This document shows, piece by piece, positions 1 through 10,629 of a DNA stretch of 64,000 nt. Source of the stretch: Cyclina sinensis (Eukaryota; Mollusca; Bivalvia; Venerida; Veneridae); contig JAAONU010000001.1 in the NCBI GenBank assembly GCA_012932295.1, positions 43,373,134 through 43,437,133 of the forward strand. Reading direction: 5' to 3'. The notes beneath the pieces were generated by a model. It worked only from the letters and a program-made list of their open reading frames with translations, was not told the origin of the DNA and ran no database searches. The first letter of the stretch is position 1. Every line of letters begins with the position of its first letter. The translations under genes and the position numbers were made by a program.

Positions 1-487
1 TTTCAGAAACTACAGACTGCCAAACATGGAAGGTCATGTTTGAAACTATGATCTGTTAAAGGAGTTGGGGCAGCTCCACAATTTTCAATAATAGCTGATA
101 GTTGCCTTTTCTGACGACGAGTATGGAGTAAAACCCTTATTTTGAAAACTTTGTAGAAAATATATACAAATATCATAAAAATTTTCTTTTGCTGTAAAAA
201 ATGTTTTTATGTGACTTCAGCCAAATTCTGTTCACAACATTGCCCAAACAATTGTGTCAAATTCTTAGATATTAATTTATATTGTTTATACTGTATGGTA
301 GAGGGCTTCTTTGGGTGTTTTGGATGAGTATTTTGTTCAATGTTTTAATATTATTCACTTATATTTCAGAATAATTTGCAACAATTTAAAAAATGTATAC
401 TGACTCACTTCTGTTCTGAGCACTTAAAAACAATCTCTTTAAAATGTATAAAAATCATTTATAGCAAGACATTTTTTTATATTTCAG
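1..487. other. AT-rich non-coding DNA
   Basis: No coding exon is recognisable. The stretch ends in a pyrimidine-rich tract and an AG at 486-487, the likely splice acceptor of the pseudogene exon that follows. Confidence 0.4.
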
Positions 488-1418
488 CGCCAAACAAGTT
501 TGTGTTATTTGTAACGTTAAAAATGGAGGTTCATCTGCCAAACTTGGTGAAAAAGGATGTATTGGTTTATTGAAAGCCAGCAAGAGCAAAGGTACGTGAA
601 AATAGGTCTATACATTCTACATTGACAACATTTTGTTTTCAGAGTACAGAGGTTGGACAATAATGAAAATTTGTTTCACTAGTCAAAATGTTTAAATTTG
701 AATGTACGAATTGATTATTTGAAAGGTTATTTTAGCTTAATCAAATGTATAGAGATGTACTGCATAATTACATTATGTTACTGCTTAAAGTACCACCTTG
801 AACTATTTCCCATGGACACTAGTTAGATAATTACACTAAACATATTGAAGAACTCTTCAAATCAGATAGAAACTAATGACACAACACTTTTTTAAATTTC
901 ATTTTAGGTGATCAACTATGTGTTTTGCCCGGCCAGATTGTACATCATGAATGCAGGAGAGTGTATTGTCACCCTAAACAAACTCAGGTCATTAAAGGAA
1001 CAGGCTAAAGTTATTGCAACTTCAAAAACACGAAAATCTGGTGAAGCAGTATTTTCTTTCAAAAACAAATGTATCTTTTGTGGAACTGAAGCGAAACAAA
1101 ATGAAAACAAAAGAGGTTATGACGTTTTCCAAGTTAGAACTTATAGATTTTCAGTACACTATAAAAGACGTATGTAAACAGAGAAATGACGATTGGGGAA
1201 ACGAAGTACTATGTAGGATGGATTTACCGACTGCACCTGAAAGATTATTAAATGTCATTAAATGCAACTGTAAAATGAATTGTGACACAAAAAGATGTTC
1301 ATGCAGGAAGCATGGACTGTCATGTTCTGCTGGATGTGGAGGTTGTAGGGGATCATGCTGTTCAAATAGTATGAAGGTCGACATTGAAGATTCTGAACTC
1401 GTTGTTCAAGAATATTGA
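488..1418 (+). pseudogene. Decayed two-exon gene with C-terminal CXC cysteine cluster
   Basis: Exon 1 (488-591) reads AKQVCVICNVKNGGSSAKLG and on to ASKSK, ending at a GTACGT donor. Exon 2 resumes after an AG at 906-907 with GDQLCVLPGQIVHHECRRVY. I recognise the N-terminal half (C-x2-C, LPGQ-VH-C, KCIFCGTEAK, VFQVRT, QRNDDW) and the C-terminal cluster (IKCNCKMNCDTKRCSCRKHG) from a multicopy invertebrate family of unknown function. The cluster resembles CXC/CRC (tesmin-type) zinc-binding motifs. Here the reading frame shifts twice, near 995-1010 and near 1140 (one extra T restores RTIDFQ). The sequence jumps from NEVLCRMD straight to LPTAPERLLN, so the middle of the usual protein is missing. 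The retained intron argues against a processed copy. The family recognition is from memory; the frameshifts are seen directly. Confidence 0.65.
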
Positions 1419-3330
1419 ACTGTGTCATGCAAAGAGTATTGATATGAAATGTCTTGCATTTATAGACAATTATACAGTAAATTGCAAAGTACATTGTGTA
1501 TTTTTGTTAAAATACAATTCAATTATCTTTAGATAACACATTTTCAGTAGGAATAATAATAATGATGATATGAAAATATCAGCTTAAGATGTAAGAACTA
1601 CTTATCTTTTAAATATCATTAAATGTAAAGAATATATTATGACATGCAAAATATTTCACTCAGACAAAAATTGTGGATAATCAGCATTTTTGCATATTGA
1701 AAAAAAAACATCAAAATTTCAGTATTAATGACTTACAATTAATTAATTATCAAATTACGTCACCTTAACCTATTTGACGTCAAAAGTTTAGCTTATTTTC
1801 TGTGTACACTCACATTAATATTGTTAGCATTTTCTTATAGCATTACTATATTTTCAAAAGTAAAATTATATCCCTTTTTAAACATATTTCAAGAAGGTGA
1901 ATATCTTAATGCCGTCTTTGGTGAAACATTTAATTTCAAAAGGATTAGAAAAAATGCAAAACAACTGTTTTAAATATCAGTTGACATGGAAACCTTTTTT
2001 TAATTTATTTATTTATATGAAAAGGTTGTTTTTGTGCAGAAAAGAATATAGAAAACAGTTTCAAGTATTTCAGTTTCAAATATTAATGTGCTTTTGAAGT
2101 ATATAATAAAAAGTGTCCGCATAATCAGTTTCAGTGTAACTCAATGGGACGAATGTCAGAAGGTCCTGCATTTTTGTTAGTCATATCATAGGACACTTTT
2201 TTATGAAATGGCTCAATTTATAGAGATTTGTTACAATGGAAAAGTATTTGTTTTGTTTTGTGTTGTCTATTTTATAGTTTATACCACAGTTAGATGAACT
2301 ATTGAATTACCACTTTTACTAAGCAAGTTCTCTGGCACTCGTGTGTGTTTGCAATGTAAAATGGGGTATTTTCACACCATCTGGTAATAAAAGTATGAAA
2401 ATTTGTATATTTCTTGCAATCATATTGAAGGAAGATAAAAAAGAAATAATGCTTGCATCAAAAGAAAAGATCATCTGGAGCAATGTTTGGTTTAACTAGG
2501 ATCTATGTTATCTTGAAAGGTAAAGTTTATTATTTACGCATATTGTCCATGGATTAAGGGTGTCTTTTTGATGGTGCATTTTTAAATGTTCAGACAGGAA
2601 TTTCTTTGAGGACTTTTTTTCTAGCCATCTACAAGGTCTAAAGTTTGTAAAGAAGTCAAAAAAGTTTCTGTTGGAATTTGTTTAAGGTACAGCCAATATT
2701 TCTGATAAAGTGACTCGACTATGACCTTCTAATGAGGACTTTCATGCACAGTTACGAAGTACCGCCAATTGACGGGCTCGAGCTATGCCAGCAGGGTCTC
2801 GTACCCGGGCACCGCCACGGAAGCTGGATTGGTCTTGCCTTGATGGCCGAAAAGTCACTGTGCACAACGATCTACTGTTATTTCTTCCTTTTGTAGCTTA
2901 TTTGCATCACAGTCCGAGTCTTTCTTCTGACTATCCTATCTTTATTTCTCTTTGTCTTTTTCTCTTGCGCACCGTTAAAGAAATGTCAAATTTTTGGTTC
3001 TTTCCAGTAATTATAGGAAGGTAAACTGACTCTGATATAAATGCAACTGTAAAGACGGAGTAAAACTTAAGCTGACAATAAGTTGACCACAAGACGGCCA
3101 TACTTGTTAACATTAGCTGTATTTAAAAAAAATCAAATATAACAATTCACACCCCATCCATGTCCAAATAATAACAGAAGATCATTTAGCAAATGATAAA
3201 AATTTAAGAGGCAGGTGGAGTGTCAAAAGCAGTATAATTGTTACCTTTATTCAATAAACAGCATGGTACATAACATAACCCTATAAATGTGAAGACATTT
3301 AGTTTTTACCAGACATTTTATATAAAGGTC
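1419..3330. other. No gene seen
   Basis: AT-rich DNA with only short chance reading frames. A slightly GC-richer patch at 2765-2870 contains CCCGGG, but I can assign it to nothing. Confidence 0.4.
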
Positions 3331-3650
3331 AAAACTCTGATAAATTTAGAGGTGTCCTGCCCAATTTTGCAAGTAACCTGTAGTTTGAACTTCCATAAGA
3401 TACAATTACATGCAAAATACGAATGAAATCTGTTTAAGCATTTTTCGTTTAAATGTGCAGAAATTCATTTTTGTAGAAAATAAGTCAAAAAGGGGCATAA
3501 TGGAAGGAACCATATGTAGACACATCTACATGCAAATCTGAATGAAATCTGTGCAAGCATTTTCATATAGATGTGTGGAAATGAAATATGGAATTTAAAA
3601 AAGTCCATGCATGACCCAGATGACCTGTGCACTGGTATGTTGCATCATGA
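3330..3650. repeat. Degenerate tandem pair of a dispersed repeat
   Basis: Two diverged copies about 120 bp apart share ACATGCAAA, then GAATGAAATCTGT, then AAGCATTTT, at 3408-3444 and 3528-3563. The wording resembles other unit repeats in this window (pearl-like arrays) but is too decayed for a firm family call. Confidence 0.45.
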
Positions 3651-4480
3651 TGACAATTGTATGATGATAATGCCTGTATTATTATTTGTAGAAATGAAAA
3701 CTGGATGAATATGAAACCATAACCTTCTCTGAGGCACACAAAGTGGATTAACCCTGTAAATGGCAGTCAAAGTTATGTACATATATATTGTAAGGGTCAT
3801 GACCTACACACAAATGAGTAAGTGTCAACGGTCATGCATCTGCTACAAAAGTAGTTGCACACAGTGAGGAATTTCCAACTAGCAAAAAAAGATGTACTGA
3901 TGAAAGTATGGACAGATGGTTTAATTATAAGCTGAATGAGGAAGTCCTCTGAAAGGAAGAATCATATAAGATACTGGAAGAACCAACTACAATGAGATTC
4001 TCTATATTGTCTTCTCCTGGCACTGCTTTCTACATCATTTCTAAAGAAACAGATGTAATATGATGTCATAATTGTTCACAAGAAACTCTATTTATATTCA
4101 TGTCTTCAAATCCAGTATGAAGGAGAAAAACTTGCAGTGTCATTACTTTTGGATTATCTCTTTATTTCTGACTAGAAAGCATTTCACTCCCTGTTCAGTG
4201 TCCATGAAATAAAGCTATCTTAGTCCAGTCACATGAAATTTTCTTTGTTGTCTTCATATGGCACTGCTTTCTTCATCTTTTCAAAAGAGATTATTTTCAT
4301 TGTCCAGAAGAAACTCAGCAGTTCCATCTGCTCCACAGCAATCCCATTGATTGTATATATTTCTTGAAGGAGAAGGGCTCAACTTTCTGAAAAGTGAGAA
4401 AACAGATAGAAAAGAATCTGAAATGACAATTGGTGTCTAGACCTTTGAGCTCTTGACCACTCAAAGAGTAATTGTAGATC
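3651..4480. other. No gene seen
   Basis: AT-rich DNA without recognisable coding, RNA or repeat signals. Confidence 0.35.
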
Positions 4481-4960
4481 CTTCAATAACTTTGGTGTTT
4501 TTTTGGACAATTTGACCTCAAGATCAAAGTCATTTGGCGGCCCAGTTAAAAAAGTCATTTGGATGATTTATCTCAAAGGGTTAATGCATGTAACATTGAA
4601 CATGAAGTTAAAAAGGGTCAAAGTTATTACGAGTCAAGGTAAGAAAATTGTCTTTCTGAATATCTCTCCCAAACTGTTGTTGTGTACAAATATGACCTAA
4701 ATCATTCTGAGAGTTATGGCCAATACTAAGTATTTTTGCAATTGGATCTTCAAAGTCAAGGTAATTCTAGGGTCAATTTCAAATAAATATATATCAGTGG
4801 GAAGCTCTTCTCCAAAGTTATGTTTGAGTATAAATCAAATCCGTATACTAATAAGGAAGTTATAGGCAATCTTAAAGTTTTCAGACAGACTGACAGTTCA
4901 AACACTAGACCCCTCCTTTGGTGACAGAGAAATAGCATTATCAATCTAGGGGGTATTTCA
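4480..4960. repeat. Degenerate GTCAAGGT-type repeat units
   Basis: Phrases such as AAAGTTATG, GAGTTATGGCCAA, AAGTCAAGGT and GGAAGTTATAGGCAAT recur roughly every 120-150 bp. The same phrases occur in the well-ordered array at 39.6-41.9 kb. This is read as an eroded relative of that array. Confidence 0.4.
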
Positions 4961-5787
4961 AATATTTCTGTATTACGGAATCCTGAGGGATACTTGATGT
5001 CAATAATCTACTGAGGCCTACAACATTTCTGAAAGGTTCTCAACATGTTCCTTATTGTTGCTGTTCTATCATTTACCTTATATGTTTTTTATTATAACTG
5101 CTCATGAAACTTGACTTTAGTGATGTCAAGCAATTGTTTGCAGAGTCCAGGGATGTCTGAACTGCCTTTTAAATGTAAGGTATTACAAACTGTGGTTACT
5201 ATGTGAATACCCAATTACCCTATGCAAAAAAATGAAAATGTCAATATGGAATATCTCAGAATTCAGTTACACATTAATAATAGCTGAAACATAAATCTTT
5301 AAAAAATGTGGTACTACATTGTAATGTGAACTTGGTAATTCCAAATTCCATGAATGCATGATTATATTAATTCCATTACTCAGTACCACTTTTACCTCAA
5401 TCTCTTTTAAGACTTTCCAGTCTAATAAAACAAATTTGAAAGTAACTCTTGAAAAGAGCTTAACAGATCAACTTTTCTTGTAAAACTGTTCTAGAATTCA
5501 CAATTATTCATCTAATAGATAAACTAACTAAAAATAAACAAAATTTATTAAATTCCTAATAGCTGGATAAAGTGGTTATATATACCTCTACAGCTATTCT
5601 GCTTGTTGCAGTCAAACTATAGTCATTTCTGCAGAATGCCATACCATAGTGCTACTTTACTCGTTTCCACAGTGTCATCAGCCAGGTATATAGCTTTAAT
5701 TGGCACACTGTAACCTTTTACAGAGACCATAATGCTGCAACAACCTGAAAAAAAGATTAAGTATAACATAATGTGTATTTAATACCT
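4961..5787. other. No gene seen
   Basis: AT-rich DNA without recognisable features. Confidence 0.35.
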
Positions 5788-5990
5788 TAACCCTTACCAT
5801 GCTGGAGGCAATTTACTCTGCCTTTGTGACTAATGCAGACCAAGATCAGACTGCACATCTGTACAGTCTGATCATGGTCTGTACTATCTATCATTACAAC
5901 CTGCACCCCTACAGACAATTAATGGATCTATACACACTGAAAGATGGACAAGTTCATTTTAGATATTTAGCATGGCAATGGTAACATTTT
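5788..5990. repeat. Dispersed repeat with an 18-bp hairpin
   Basis: An 18-nt arm CAGACCAAGATCAGACTG (5836-5853) and its inverted partner CAGTCTGATCATGGTCTG (5864-5881) are separated by 10 nt and differ at one position. Bounding sequence ends TTTAGCATGGCAATGG. I recall this wording as a common venerid or bivalve dispersed repeat (inference). The reading frame across it is a by-product. Confidence 0.5.
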
Positions 5991-7432
5991 TCGGGAACTT
6001 ACTGTCGGCATAAGTTTTAGAAAATTTATTCTCTTAATGATAGGACAAGGCTTATATCCTTGACAAGAATATTTCTCTTTGGATGAAAACTGGAACAGAA
6101 GAGGAAGTCCAGACCTACTGCTTCACAATTTGGAATGATAGTCAAACGACAAAAATGGACTAAGAAATTTGTACCAAAGATTATGAACATAAACAAGACT
6201 TTACAGAGGCAGTATCATAAGGAATATCAAATAAACGAAAAACATGGAGTATTTGAAAATAACAGGCAATCATGTGCACAAGTGTGAGTTGATTGTAAAC
6301 CCCAAACTTTCTTTTCTTGGGGTCTAACCAGACTCAAAACTGTGCACAGAGGACATAAGGTGTGGCCTTGTTGAAGTCAAATACCCATAGAAAGCAAAAG
6401 ACTATAGCAGAAGCTTGTTCAAATAAAAGTTTCTGTTTGAAAGATCAAAATAGAGATATATCACTTAAAAAGACCCATAATTAGAAATACTTATTATCAA
6501 GTTCAGGGCCAACTACTTGTCACTGCGGCTGATTTCTGTGACTTTGTTGTCTACACAAAAAGATATTGAAAGAATTCATATTCATTGATACAGATATCTT
6601 TAGGCATACACTGTACAGTTTATCAAACATACTGTGGTAACAAAAAGTACGTTACTTACACAAGCTTGATGTCTGGGATGATTTAAATGATGTAGTCGCT
6701 ATAGGCTGTTCTCTGTACAAATTGGCAGTGTTTGACAAATTGTTCTTTGTCAGAACCAGGTATGCTGTGGCAAATGTTCAGACCAACTGTTTTACTGTAA
6801 AATAAATAAATCATAAAAAATGTTGTAAAGTCAGACTAGTTCTAAGAAAGAACAGATATGGTCTCTATGGTAATGTGGTTTCTGTTCATTACACGATTCA
6901 TCCTTCAGCAAAGTTTTTTTGTTTTCAGGTCTGCCGGTATATTGATTCTATATTGATTTAAATGGTATCAATCAGATTTTTTAGCTTCATAAGATGACAT
7001 TTTCAGGGTTTCCATTTGACCCTTGTAGAGGGGTTTTGACCCCTGAAATTTCATACAGATTCCATTTTGACTCTCAGGTATTTTGACTAGATGGTCATTT
7101 GGTATTTAAATCAGGTATATTTTAGTTTAAATTCAGGTATTTTTAAACTTTTTTATAACTTAGTATTGAGCTGAGAAAAAATGTAACATACTTTTTTAGT
7201 ATTTGCTGTAAGTCCAAAATTGTACTGCTGTAAATTTTGATAGTGCTTTTCAAGAGAGGCCCTTAAATCCATGATCTGAGTCTCTAAATCGCCACTGTGT
7301 TACGAACCATCATAATTACAGAACTGCATTGATGAACAAAGTTGTTGTGGTTCGAACTCGTCGTATTTAAAAAATACTTCCTCATTGTAAAAGACATCAA
7401 TAACACTATAGATAAATTACATTCGTGAAAAC
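5991..7432. other. No gene seen
   Basis: AT-rich intergenic or intronic DNA. A short local duplication of TTTTGACCCCTGAAATT-like wording at about 7010-7090 is the only structure noticed. Confidence 0.35.
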
Positions 7433-7648
7433 TCAACGGCCTGAGTTGATTTTAGAAGGATTCAACTCTTCATGAGGTCTCTCCCACAGAGCTTGATTCA
7501 TTTTAGAGTTAGACACCGTTTCAAGAACAGTGTGTTCGTTCTCGTAGTTTGTTTTCGCTTTAGCCTTATGAAACGGTACGCCTCCATTCACACTTCTGAG
7601 ATAGCGACTCTCAACGTCGCATTCCCCGAAGCTACATCGTTTAACCAT
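7433..7648 (-). pseudogene. THAP-like N-terminal fragment
   Basis: From an ATG at 7648 the minus strand reads MVKRCSFGECDVESRYLRSV, then GGVPFHKAK, and later ALWERPHEELNPSKIN before a stop. A C-x4-C pair right after the initiator, followed by an aromatic-proline segment and GRPHEQLN-like wording, is typical of invertebrate THAP-type C2CH zinc fingers often found in transposon-derived genes. The second half of the finger (the C-x2-H part) is not found: the frame closes at 7433 and no clear splice continuation was seen. The middle also lacks the expected cysteine-containing W-I-K-L-C segment. It is either a decayed transposon or THAP gene fragment, or a first exon I could not extend. Confidence 0.4.
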
Positions 7649-8465
7649 ACTATTGTTATGCTAAATATCGACCAGAAACAGTCAACAAATCTTATAAAAA
7701 AAATCAAAATCCTTCATCCGTTTTCACAGCTATTGCTAACAAAATGGCGCTTACATATATTGGTTCCTGAGGTGTGTTAGAATGCAATAATCGGATTGGC
7801 TGTTAAAAACTATCTATCAAAACTGGCAGAAAGGTCAACTAACTTTTAGCATTATTGTATAAGCACCACCCACTGACCTCTTTGCCCTGTATGTATAAAC
7901 CACACTCACAGAAATAAACTGAAACAGTCAGCGTCGCTTCCCATTTTCTTCTACACACAAAACATTTCTCACTAATGATTTATTTCTTTAAAAACAAATT
8001 TGAAAGCCTTTTTAATGAGAATTCTTATTTCATCGCTTTTTTGAAAGGACTATATTTCTGGCGAAAAAATTAATTCTCCGTGACTGGCTGCTGTGAGGCG
8101 CTGCGTACATACATCATCCCTAAAGCCCGGCTTCATTCTGTTTGCCTTGAGATAGTGGATGATGAGCCGGGACAAAATTTTTCAACTTGGTTAAAACTTT
8201 AAACCTTGTCGCTGACGCAACAAGTTTAAAAATCAATATGTTAGTATTCCGGTTAATGACCGTCTTTGTATCATCTGTAACTCGTAAAAATATTAGAATC
8301 ACTTTGCAATGCAGTGTTCTTGTACAGCGACTTAATTGAACAATATAAGAGATTGTGGAAACGACCGAGCACGTTTCAGTCCATTGAATACAGACAACCT
8401 TAAAAAAGTGTAAAACTTGACTTGTTTTGTTGAAAATAAAAACTTTCAAAACAAGGCCTTTTTTT
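7649..8465. other. No gene seen
   Basis: Upstream flank of the THAP-like fragment. No further exon, RNA gene or repeat was recognised. A minus-strand frame reaching in from 8566 begins inside repeat sequence and matches nothing. Confidence 0.35.
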
Positions 8466-10337
8466 AGCTCACCTGTCACGTAGTGACAGAGTGAGCTTTT
8501 CTGATCACCTTTTGTCCGTCGTCCGTCCGTCCGTCCACAATTATTCGTTAACACTCTAGTGGTCACATTTTTGCCTCAATTGTCATGAAACTTGGTCAGA
8601 ATGTTTGTCTCATTAATATCTCGGAAGAGTTCGAACATGGGTTATCAGGGTTGGAAAACTAGGTCACAGAGTCCAAATATAGAAAAACCTTGTTAACACT
8701 TTAGAGGCTACTTTTACAGTTCAAATATCCTGGATATTTGTCAAAAAGGTTCAATCGATGGTTTCTAGCTCAAGTTCAAATATGGGTCATCTGGGTTCAA
8801 AAGCTAGGTCACGGAGCCCAAAAATAGAAAAATCTTGTTAACACTCTAGAGGTAACACTTTTAGCCCAAATAATTTGGAAATTTGTCAGAAAGGTTGCTT
8901 TGACGATTTCTAGGTCAAGTTTAAATATGGGTTATCTGGGATCAAAAACTAGGTCACAGCGCCCAAATATTGAATACCTTGTTAACACTCTAAAGGTAAC
9001 ATTTTTACACCAAATAATCTGGGAATTTGTTGGGAAGGTTGCTCTATGATTTCTAGCTCAAGTCTGAATATTGGTCATCTGGGTTCAAAAACTAGGTCAC
9101 AGAGCCCAAAAATAGTAACATCTTGTTAACACTCTAGAGGTTACATTTTCAGCCCAAATAATCTGGAAATTTGTCAGAAAGGTTGCTTCAAAGATTTCTA
9201 GCACAAGTTCAAATATGGGTCATCTTGGTTCAAAAACTAGGTCACAGTGCCCAAAAATAGAAAAATCTTGTTAACACTCTAGAGGTTACATTTCCAGTCC
9301 AAATTATCTGGAAATTTGTCAGAAAGGTTGCCCTGAAGATTTCTAGAACAAGTTTGGATATGGGTCATCTGGGGTCACAAACTAGGTCACAGAGTCCAAA
9401 TATGTAAAAAAAACTTGTTAACATTCTAAAGGTAGCATTTTCAGTCCAAATAACCTGGAAATTTGTCAGAAAGGTTTTATCGATGATTTCTAGCTGAGTT
9501 TTGAATATAGGTTTTTTTTGGGGTCGAAACCTAGGTCACAGAGACCGAAAGTAGAAAAACCTTGTTAATGCTCTAGAGGTTACATTTTTAGTCCAAATGT
9601 CCTTGAAATTTGTCAGAAAGGTTGTTTCAAAGAATTCTAGCTCAGATTTGGATATGGGTCATCTGGGATCAAAAGCTAGGTCACATGGTCCAAATATGTA
9701 AAAAACATTTTTACACTCCAGAGGTTACATTTTCAGTCCAAATATCCTGGAAATTTGTCAGACAGGTTTTTTTGATGATTTCTAGCTCAAGTTGGAGTAT
9801 GGGTCATCTTGGGTCAAAAACTAGGTCACAGAACCCAAATATGGAAAAACCTTGTTAACACTCTAGAGGTAACATTTTAATTCCAAATAACCTGGAAATT
9901 TGTCAGAAAGCTTAATTCTATGGTTTCTAGCTCAAGTTTGAATATGGGTCATCTGGAGTTGAAACATCTAGGTCACAGAGACCAAATATCGAAAAACTTT
10001 GTAAATACTCTAGAGGCTACATTTTAAGTCCAAATGTCCTGGAAATTTGTCAGAAAGGTTGTTTTGATGATTTGTAGCTCAAGTTTGGATATGGGTTATC
10101 TGGGGTCAAAAACTAGGTCACAGAGCATAAAAATATCGAAAAACCTTGTTAACACTCTAGAGGTAACATAACATTTTCAGTACAAATAACCTTGAAATTT
10201 GTCAAAAAGATTGTTTCAATAATTTCTAGGTCAAGTTCGAATATGGGTCATCTGGGGTCAATTAACCAGGTCCATAGCAACTTTGTTGAAAGCAGTCATA
10301 CTCAGGTGAGCGATACAGGGCCATCATGGCCCTCTTG
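8466..10337. mobile_element. Hairpin-ended element with 145-147 bp tandem core (pearl-like)
   Basis: The left end is a strong hairpin (8466-8497: AGCTCACCTGTCAC, three-base loop, inverted arm), followed by (GTCC)n. The right end carries CAGGTGAGC (10303-10311), the inverse of GCTCACCTG at 8467-8475, and the perfect palindrome AGGGCCATCATGGCCCT (10317-10333). Between them lie about twelve head-to-tail units containing TTGTTAACACTCTAGAGGT, GGAAATTTGTCAGAAAGGTT and CAAAAACTAGGTCACAGAG. Unit anchors sit at 8547, 8692, 8837, 8981, 9125, 9270, 9417, 9564, about 9709, 9854, 10001 and 10148. No protein is encoded. Short terminal inverted sequence, terminal hairpins and a tandem core match the layout of non-autonomous pearl-like bivalve elements; Helitron-related origin is an alternative. 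Confidence 0.75.
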
Positions 10338-10345
10338 TATACGGA

Positions 10346-10629
10346 TAAATATGATTATGACAAAACATGATACATGATCGGACAATAAATACTTTTTTGT
10401 GGACAGTGATTTCTTTTATCGCTTTAATAAAATGTATTTTTTGTGTGTTATCTATATCATTTGGAATAAACTATCAGTGGTGTCTTCCTGTTTGATAATT
10501 ATGTGAGTTAGCTTTGATCGCTGTATTAAAAGGCATAGTTGAATTTAGGTATTTATAAGTATGGGTATACTTCTGTTTAGGATCAGTAGCACATTGTGTA
10601 CAATATACTGTGTACCTGAGCGCGAAGTT
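10346..10629. other. Spacer, no gene
   Basis: Short AT-rich spacer between the tandem array and the foldback element; nothing recognised. Confidence 0.35.

Noticed and set aside
8466..10337. CRISPR array
   Set aside because: The regular spacing comes from whole-unit tandem duplication, not short identical repeats with unique spacers, and the DNA is eukaryotic.
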